Assembly: GCA_916613615.1 (NCBI GenBank)
Contig: OU744724.1
Span: 44,804,662-44,868,661, forward strand
DNA length: 64,000 bases
From: Steromphala cineraria
Taxonomy: Eukaryota; Mollusca; Gastropoda; Trochida; Trochidae
Direction of reading: 5' to 3'
This document shows positions 52,410-64,000 of this stretch, one piece after another (position 1 is the first letter of the stretch; each line of letters opens with the position of its first letter). A program made the translations under genes and the position numbers. Under the pieces are notes generated by a model that was not told the origin of the DNA, did no database searches, and saw nothing but the letters and a program-made list of their open reading frames with translations.

Positions 52410-55030
52410 GATGAGATAGTCATTCCTTCGTAAATCCGCCAATTCATCGCCTTTACATTAAATGAATCATTCCACAAACCAATCAATCATTTAACCATGA
52501 TTTACCATCGATTATAATATAGACCTATTTGGTATCTTCCCTACTGGCGCGACGGGTCATATCTTTAAGGAGGTTGGATGCAAAATCTCGAGATATAAAA
52601 AAATAGCTAAATTTGGTCTTAACTTGTTGAAAAATATGTGTCTTGAATTAAATTATGTCATAAAAATACCATGTCACACCGTATTTGTTCAAGAAGAGCC
52701 CTCCCGTAACGGTCCCGTTAGGGCCCAATGATGAAAATAAAATGATCTATAAACTCTTTTTTTAAAGTTAGCTTTTGAATATAAATGTTAATTTCATGTT
52801 TTTCAATTAAGGCAGTTCAGTATAGAAATAACAAATACATAAAAAATGAGCTTGAAAGTAATATGAAGTAAATCCAGAAAAAATAACATATTTTTTTAAA
52901 TGATGATGTTTATATATTTATTCTTTAATTTAAAAATCATATATCTTATAGTTGATAAACAGTTGAATACGATTCAAAAGAAAGAAATATATGTCACCAG
53001 AGGATAAAAGAGATATTCAGTCAAATTAGCATTATCTATGAATTTAACATCCAGGGGAGATACAACTTCATTGTCAACATTATCCTTTTTGAGATCTTTT
53101 CATTAGTTTATCAAGGTAAATTAGTAAAATAAATTTCATCATAAAACAAATACTTTTACTAACTTGGTAACCTTAGTCACTACACTTGTAAACGCTTCAT
53201 TGATATGAGGAAAGCAATATATTTTGTCATATCTTCACTTATGATCTTCACTTATATAATTATGTCATTAACTCTATGATAATTTATGTGTTTTATTAGT
53301 TTGGTGTCGCTTACTTGATACGATGAACCCCTAGAAAGTAAACTTTTGTAAGATGTCAATTGTTAACACTATATGATATACCTTACATGCACTTCTGTTC
53401 GTTGAGTTCTTTTTCCGATCAAGTAATTGAAAATGCCGGTATATTGGTTGTACAAACAACTATTGGTTTATTGAAACAAACAGTAGAAAATGACCGTGAA
53501 TGAATTTATGATCACGGATAAAACCCTACTATCGACGTAGCACTGGTATAAACATTTGGATGTAGTATAGCCCTTTGATTGACTGACTGACCGACATGTT
53601 ACTATTTCAATTAAAGTATTCTTCAATGAATCATTGACGAAAAGCACTCTGCACTTTAAGGCTGTAAAGTCAATAAAACATACTCTAATCCATTTGTTGA
53701 TGTCAATTAAGTATATTGTTATCGAATTGCAATTTATAGAGTCCATTCAATATGTCCCTTTATTCAGTATGAACGCGAGTTGCACTTATTTTGAAAAAAA
53801 TATTCTAAAATGTGTTGGCGCTGGAAGAAATGAGAATGATTGAAAGGAAAATATACATGGCACACAGTTTCCACGTCAAGTTTTTTCTACGTTGATCCAG
53901 GTTGTTTCGGGAAAGACATAAGGACAGAAAATAACAATTTCAAGCTTTACGATTTGTCCAAGTTGTCTAACATTTATTAGCAAGTAAAACATTTCTTGAC
54001 GGAAGTTAACTATTTAGCCCAGGTATTCTTTGTTTTAAAATAATTTTCCTTCACAATAATGTAATCTTGCTAGATGACATTCCTTTCTACGTGTTAAAGG
54101 GGATTTTATGAAGTATATGCATTATATATTTAATCCTTTAACGTTTTAAATGAGTTTATGTCATGGAGTTTTCCAAATATGGAAATAGTTAATAGCACAT
54201 TTCTATATTGGGCAAATTCCAAGACGTCACGGTAATGGTAAAAGTCATTGTGTCAATAAGAATAATAATGTTAGGCTGCCTGATGTTTGTTATCACAGTT
54301 GATTCCATTAACGTTGCTGTTGGGCCTCTATATTTGGAGTTCAGATTTAGTATTTCTTTCGAATGCCTGTATTAGGTTGTAACGATCGAAAAAGGTCCAA
54401 TTGATAATGTATTTGGGAGTATTGTAATCATTCAATATACATATTCAGTTGACTGACGTAATCATTCCATTTCAAACCATGATCAAAACCTTTTAGCGTA
54501 GATTCAAAACCTAATCTTCTTCCAGGCACCTATCGCCTGCACTGAGTGATGACTCATCATCTTTACCACTGCCATTATAGCGTCCATAATCAATGACATC
54601 AAGAGGTATTTCTGGGAATAGTGCCATTTATTTCTAATATCACAGTCATAATATTTTAATTTGAAAATTCAAAATGTAGCTTCATGGTATGTACAAATGG
54701 ACATGATGATATGAAAATAGGGAAATGCCGCCAAATACATAAACAAGATCAATGACAATAGGAAACGTTCACCTACAATAGGAGTCTTTCAAGGGCGATT
54801 ACAAGTGGCATACATAAAACAAAATGATATGAATGAATTAATATGAATATGATAATATAATTATTTATAATATTTACATCGAAGTACAAAAAATATTTTT
54901 TTCACAAGTGTATATTACAATATTTTACATATTTTCAGCTGTCTTACACAGAGTCCAGCTCCTTGGGTCAAGAGTTCACATTGCACAATGATTAAGATAT
55001 GAGGGAGTAACACAGTCCAATACGTCACAT
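52410..55030. other. Intergenic between actin A and actin B
   Basis: AT-rich with only short frames. No exon, RNA gene or clear transposon recognised. It holds the upstream region of actin A and the 3' flank of actin B. Confidence 0.45.
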
Positions 55031-58318
<3,288 letters not shown>

Positions 58319-59173
58319 CTTCAATCTTCAGGTGTGAGAATACTTTAACAATCTGTCAATAAAAAATATGTAATGAATGGATAATAATGTTTGTATATAA
58401 AAGTAGGGATCTTATAACACCTTCCCTGATAAAAGCAAATATACAGGTACACAGTGTTGCTCCTGAGGAACTTTACACATCCTTATAGCTTGGCATCCCT
58501 TAACAATTTTAGAAGTAGGATACTTGAACCATTGCGAAGGGTCCAAATAACTCAGAATAGCAAAATGACCCCTCAGTTTATCACCTAGGAACATCACTGT
58601 GTACATTTGTAGGCTTGATGAAGACGTTGATGAAACAGAAACAAACAGATTGAACTCATATTCATAATGGTTTGGGCGAAATGCCCTTTTGGTATATTCT
58701 TAAAGACGATGTCATTCTTCAATGCTGTCAATGCCTTGTATTTAAACGGACGTCCAAAGAATAATCATTTAAAAGCCAAATATCATGTTGATAATATAGT
58801 CTCAGTATGATTCCTAAAATATGGTTTACAAAAATACGATTTCTTGATATTACAACCATCCAAATGATTGGGAGTAACGACCATATACTGACTGTTTGAT
58901 GACAGCTTATAAGCAATAAGCAAACAGTTTAGTGTCACTTAATAGATATTGAAGCGTTAAAACTTAACTACATGTAGACAACGCCAAATCGTTTACGGAT
59001 AGTCGAATAATAATTTTGTTTTTTATGAAAAGCACGATGTCGCGTGTCATATTCATAAACTTGGACCCTTGAAATGGAATTGTTATTCGTTCTTGACATT
59101 GCTCACAACATACATTATTAAACTAACTTCAAGCATAGTCACAAGGGTTTGAAATAAAAATAAAATTACTTAC

Positions 59174-59338
59174 CTTCAAAAACTTTTTTCTTCAAGCAGT
59201 GTTAGATCAATGTTGTTATCGTTCAGCAAGTTGTCGTGTTATGAGAGATATGGGTAAAATAGACTATATATATATCCATCTACCCCGATATTTCCTAGAA
59301 AGGCGGTGTCGATTATTCATTGTTTCTTCCATATAGGG
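59174..59338 (-). promoter_or_regulatory. Actin B promoter and non-coding exon 1
   Basis: On the minus strand a TATATATATA run (about 59275-59265) precedes a leader exon ending at 59174 (TTTGAAG|GTAAGT). Upstream are two CArG-like boxes, each one base off consensus when read on the plus strand: CCTAGAAAGG (59294-59303) and CCATATAGGG (59329-59338). The leader joins an acceptor just upstream of the ATG (ATTGACAG, about 58353). Confidence 0.65.
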
Positions 59339-60803
59339 AAGGCATAACCTAGTTATATATAGAAGTATGTCAACTTCTTGGAAAAACGGTGAATATTGTT
59401 CTATATTTAGAAACTAGAACGCAGAGAGCGGGCTATGAGTATATGAGGTAAGTAAAGTTTCTATGTTTATAAAACATACTCATGCTGTGACTCAAATCCA
59501 TGCTAAGAAAATTTATTAACATTTATTAAATAAAATATTTAAATGTAAAAAAATATATTTGATGTTGAATGAGGTTAAATGATAATACTGCAATCGATTA
59601 TTATTTTTGAAGCGTAATAAAATATTTTTGATGATCTACTTGAATCTAACATTAAATGTTCAAATTCCGTGGATTTTGATAATTTGTTTAAACAATTTTA
59701 CTTATGCAATATTAAAAACATTGATTTCTTTTTCTGTCTCCTTTTGGTTGTCAAAGAATATTATAAAATTAGTTGATATGCATTATTGTTTGTATTTGTT
59801 TACAGTCAGTGTCTAATTTTAGAATCTGATGAATAAAGTAGTTACCTCCCTTGCGGGTGTGCTCTATGTGCTTATTCTATATCTATAATTCTGACTGAGT
59901 CAATTTACGTTGCATTTAATGAATTATTAAACCAAATTTATAGTTAGAATTTTTGTTATGTTGTGTAAAAACATAACTTGATCATACTCTAGAGTACTGA
60001 AACTTTGGTAAACAATTAAAGCAATCTGTCAATTAACAATCCGGTATATGACTTGACCATGAATAATTAATCTACCGAATAAAGCCTTCTATTTTGCCCG
60101 AAACTAAACAAATTTAGATCAACAGATTCATATTAGGTCACAACAGTTTGCCCTTACATAAAACAACTTGATCTAAATTTATTTAGATTGGAATGGCCCT
60201 AATAGGAAAAAGCATCCAAGGATAGTATGCATTTTGTTTTGGATTCGAGTTGTCAATTCTCAATAACTTTTATTTTATTTATTTCCTGTTGCAGGAATTG
60301 TTAAATTCGTTTAAAGGTACATACAGTGTGATTTGTAGTCCGTGTATCCGTTTGAGAAGATTTTACATTAACTCATAATTAAAGGTAATCCACTTTTAAA
60401 TATTGCTTTGCATATACCTTTGATAAACGATAAAACAGCCGCTGAAAGTTTAATAGTTCTACAAAATATGACATTCTCTTATGGTCCTTGAAGCTCTTAT
60501 GTGAAGGAAGTAAACATAACAGATCCGTGGAGTTGGTGGTTGATTTCAAGAGAAAAGAGTTACCTATTGTCAATATCACGTAAAACCGCCCCAAACCCTA
60601 TGAAAAGACAAAAATGCTGCAGCATCAAACCTTAGTATATTTTCTCAATCATATCAAATGTTTTATTTATAAATTTGAATAATATGCAAATAGATATAAT
60701 GGGATATTTTCTTTCTTTGTCCTAAAGTGTTAGACTATAAAGTTTCTATGTTATCCATTGGAAAATTCAACAAGCGTAACAATCAACTCGAAAATGCAAT
60801 GTC
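59339..60803. other. Intergenic between divergent actins B and C
   Basis: No gene seen. A small inverted repeat AAATTTAGATCAA / TTGATCTAAATTT lies at about 60110 and 60167. Confidence 0.45.
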
Positions 60804-60807
60804 TTAA

Positions 60808-61163
60808 AGGGGCAGTAGCACGTTTTTTGAACATTTCATATTTCACATTTTTCACGGATAATTGTAAGTTAATGCTAAATGTATTATTTTGATAGTGTCA
60901 AAAATCTCATTACACAAGCCAATCATCCATAGTCAGAGGACAAAGTATTAAAATTTACATAAAATCCATTGGCGGCCATTTTGTGTGAACACCTTTAATT
61001 CATTTTGTGTAAGAAAAAGGAAACGAAGGGTTAAACTTTACATTATAAATTTGAATTATTACTGCTCCATTTAGTTTAAATACCATGTCTTTCAATTAGA
61101 ACCATTTATTTTCATTTTCCTGACATCACCTTATATTCCCCCTATAAACGTGCTACTGCCCCT
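60808..61163. mobile_element. piggyBac-like MITE with TTAA target duplication
   Basis: TIRs AGGGGCAGTAGCACGTTT and its inverted copy end at TTAA on both sides (60804-60807, 61164-61167). The 61428-61450 region (AATGTCTTAAAAGGCAAT) is a related uninterrupted copy of the flanks, as expected of an empty site. 356 bp, non-coding. Confidence 0.88.
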
Positions 61164-61202
61164 TTAAAACGGCAATTGCAAATCAAAGAGCTTTTACCTT
61201 CT

Positions 61203-61771
61203 CCTTATATGGATATGATGACAGCAAGGGTCGTTAAACTAAAATATTGATGACACTGTGCTGGATTTGTTATCATTATAAATTATTCAATTTATCATGT
61301 TTTTTTGAATTTATTCTTTTTTATAAAGAACTAAGGGATTCAATGTAAAACAAATTATGATGAGGGATAAGTCAAGTGAAATGGGACGTTTGTTTCACTC
61401 AGGTAAAGAAAACTTCCTAATGTAATGTCTTAAAAGGCAATATTGCCTTTACTTTCTCCATATATGGATATGCTGACATGGGTTTTATTTGGCTATATCG
61501 ATATTGATATGATTTACACTTTTGTTTTGTTTATGATTATTCTTTATTTCTATCTATCGTAAAACCACACTCTTTGCCAGTGACACTTCGTTTCGTCGGT
61601 TAAAAATAATTTTAATAACAAATGAATTTAGTCATGTTAGTATAATCGATAAAAGGGGACGAATTGATATTAAAGGGACGTAACTCGTGGTTTGTTCACA
61701 TCTATAAATAGCTTCGCAATAACCCAACCCAGATATTGCGAGATTTCACATCAACTACACATGTACGTCAA
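61203..61771 (+). promoter_or_regulatory. Actin C promoter: two CArG boxes, TATA box and non-coding exon 1
   Basis: CCTTATATGG (61203-61212) and CCATATATGG (61458-61467) are perfect CArG boxes inside two related segments. TATAAATA is at 61703-61710. A leader exon would start near 61735 and ends at 61771 (CGTCAA|GTAAGT). It joins the acceptor at 62568, five bases before the ATG. Confidence 0.75.
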
Positions 61772-62573
61772 GTAAGTATAGGTACATGTTTTGTCATATG
61801 TTTCAAATTATATAGGTTATTGGTCATATATTGTAAAAATAAACTTTGTTCTTACGAAATATACACGTACGTAAGTATATACTGTACGTATGTGTACAGT
61901 GTAACAAAACAGTATACAGTATCGTAAACAGGAAACGAACGAAACATGGAACTCCATTTTTGTTTATCACATGTTTTCAAATAGATTGGGTATACGTTTT
62001 GTCTTTATTTTGTAGAATAAGTTACAATATATATCAATATTGATGAAAACAAATATTTAAAAAACAATTAGGCCTATACTGTCATAATATTTGAAAAAGG
62101 TTTAAATATTTAATAGACCGATCGTAAGTGGATGTAGGCTAAGGCAATATACTAACACATTCACCGTTATGAACATGTTTATCAAAATATATTGTTTATT
62201 TCGTTCTTGAAATGTAGGCCTACATTCATATTATTTGTAGTCTTTTTCTATTCACCCTGTCAATGTTTCAATTTAACATTACAGATACACATGTCGGTTC
62301 ATTCATTAAACATGTAAAATCCGGGTTCAAAGTGTGAACAAAACTCGTAAAACATCGCTATTTAAAATGCAATCAATGTAGCAGATAGTGTGTATATGGA
62401 TAAATAAGAAGAAAATAAAGTACAAATGAATTGACTATAACGTAATATAGATACATTGATACATTGAGCCTCCATAGTAAAAAAGGTATATTTAAAAAAT
62501 CAGCAACAACAGTATTTCATGAGAATTATATAAATTTTCTATCTTTGAATTATTTATTATTATTTCAGGTACA

Positions 62574-62702
62574 ATGAGCTGCTTTGATGACACACCGGGT
62601 ATCGTGATAGACAATGGAACCTCGTCCTGCAAGGCGGGCTTTGCTGGGGATGACGCCCCCCGCTCAGTCTTCCCTACCATCGTCGGGAGACCGAAATATG
62701 AT
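62574..62702 (+). CDS. Actin (actin C), first coding exon; remainder beyond window
   Basis: After acceptor TATTTCAG the ATG at 62574 opens 43 codons: [19 protein letters not shown], then [20 protein letters not shown] and PKYD, ending at donor GAT|GTGAGT. The DNGT and [11 protein letters not shown] loops bind the nucleotide phosphates in actins. The exon ends at the same codon as exon 1 of actins A and B. No further exon appears in 62703-64000, so the second exon lies outside. GTSSC instead of GSGMC sets it apart from actin B. Transcribed divergently from actin B, with TATA boxes about 2.4 kb apart. Confidence 0.92.
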
Positions 62703-62979
62703 GTGAGTGGCACGCGGGTAATAACTGTACACTGTAATAAGAAATATCATAAACTTGATAAAGCTCTTTGTCGATGTTCGGCCATGCTGTTTAAATAAAA
62801 ACTTAATACTTTCTGGATAGTGTTCACTTTCTAACTTTATTTCAACAATCAATAAATAAATAATTCGTATGATTGTATATAAGTGTTACTGCCTTTTTAT
62901 GTCCCTGCTTGTTTTAGTATTCAAGAAAATATATTTTCTTTATAAATAATTTGACTAGCACACGCTAGACGTTAAAAAA

Positions 62980-62981
<2 letters not shown>

Positions 62982-63025
<44 letters not shown>
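62982..63025. repeat. (TGTC)n microsatellite, 11 units
   Basis: Uninterrupted tetranucleotide repeat inside the first coding intron of actin C. Confidence 0.97.
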
Positions 63026-63448
63026 AATTTGTCTTATTTGGACTTTAGAAGAGATAAAGTATGTTTTTGATTGAATCAGATTTCAGGGTACATTATCCCT
63101 TCCAAAGCGGATGTCTCATAACCGGATAAACAACACTTAGTTGTAAATTTTAACCCGGTATCGAGGCAATCGGGTAATATTTGGCTAACACTCCCGTGTC
63201 ACACTTCTGCAACATTTCCGATTAATGTCTTTATATACAATTTATTAATAAACGTTGTAATTATACACTTTGTGGGTATAATGTGTCCTAGCAAAATTAA
63301 CATACACGATACTTACAGCCCTGCTGGGGTCAAAACCAAAAACTTGATTTCTAACATTAAAACCTTTTCATTAAATTAAAGATATATATTTATAGGGGAT
63401 AAAACAAAAGCACAGACATAACACAACAAATTGTACATCGTGTGGTAT

Positions 63449-63526
63449 GGTTCCTCGGTAGCTCGAGTGGTAAAGTCGCCGCTTGTCAGCATAGAGGTCC
63501 TGACCTCGAATTCCACTTTGATGTTC
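63449..63526 (+). repeat. tRNA-like sequence (SINE head or tRNA relic)
   Basis: TTCCTCGGTAGCTCGAGTGG carries an A-box-like TAGCTCGAGTGG, and TGACCTCGAATTCCA a B-box-like block, 38 bp apart, with CTTGTCAGC where an Asp-type (GTC) anticodon would fall. The stems pair poorly, so not a working tRNA gene. A SINE body downstream is not clear. Confidence 0.5.
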
Positions 63527-64000
63527 TAAATCTTAACTTTTTTGTTGGATAAAAATTTACAATTTCAATTCATTGTTTGTTGACCATTTCATAATCGACC
63601 AAGGTCGTTATGAGAACCAACCTACGCAGATGGTGGTAAACTGTCATATAACATTCTACTTATACAAAGGCAAAACATCTCAAAGGGTGTAAAGATTAAA
63701 CAGCTAAAGACATGGACAGTCCAAGAATTGAACAATGACCGAAGTTGAATGTTTTTGATAATCTGATTTGTCGAGATTGGCAGAATTTCAGCCAATATTG
63801 TGGGGTTTTGGGGTTATTTTTTTAAATAGGATACATTTTTATTTTAAACAAAGTCTGATTTTTTATTCGATAATAACGTTAAAAATATATTGGCATTTGT
63901 CATTGTTGTGATTTTAATTTTTAGTTTAATTTCGCAAGTAATATAAAACTAGTTTTAGTTCACTCATGCAATAATTTCACCATTTTAACGGGGTGATTTT

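Overview
The window is nuclear DNA of an animal, most likely a bivalve mollusc. The evidence is AT-rich sequence with GT-AG introns, small exons spread over kilobases, several actin genes of identical exon layout, and dense repeats of a type familiar from bivalves: tandem-core 'pearl-like' elements with (CCGT)n heads, tRNA-derived SINEs and many MITEs. A scallop or oyster relative is plausible, but the sequence alone does not fix the species.

Layout. 1-1428: 3' part of a non-LTR reverse transcriptase (minus). 3199-8331: HYLS1, a centriole/cilium gene, in eight coding exons (plus), with a perfect 58-bp palindrome in intron 1 and a SINE in intron 3. 9.8-20.9 kb: a repeat desert with a 6.2-kb pearl-like tandem array (11.7-17.9 kb) containing duplicated kilobase blocks, a Tc1-like transposase fragment, a decayed LINE and a MITE with 9-bp target duplications. 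22.8-26.5 kb: a Schlafen-core (SLFN) gene with one large exon. 26.9-30.75 kb: an unrecognised small coiled-coil gene in five exons. 30.9-34.0 kb: nested transposons, with a hAT MITE beside a LINE that is split by a pearl-like element which itself carries a pogo/Tigger-like MITE. 36.2-37.5 kb: a repeat with nuclear-receptor-like motifs and a CGG tract.

38.3-62.7 kb is an actin cluster. Actin A is divergent (minus, 49012 to 38332), actin B is closer to conventional (minus, 58318 to 55031), and actin C (plus) has only its first coding exon inside the window. Each has a non-coding first exon, a TATA box and SRF-type CArG or CArG-like boxes. A and B share every internal intron position. Both have Asn in place of the normally methylated His73.

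Inside the last intron of actin A, in opposite orientation, lies a 6.3-kb DIRS-type tyrosine-recombinase retrotransposon (38849-45166). Its gag, RT/RNase H/methyltransferase-like and tyrosine-recombinase frames are all open, its inverted terminal repeats are near-identical, and its internal complementary region matches the joined ends. It looks recently active.

HYLS1, the SLFN gene and the coiled-coil gene are independent transcription units with no evident functional link. The actins form one family cluster with B and C transcribed divergently. Most other sequence is mobile-element debris.
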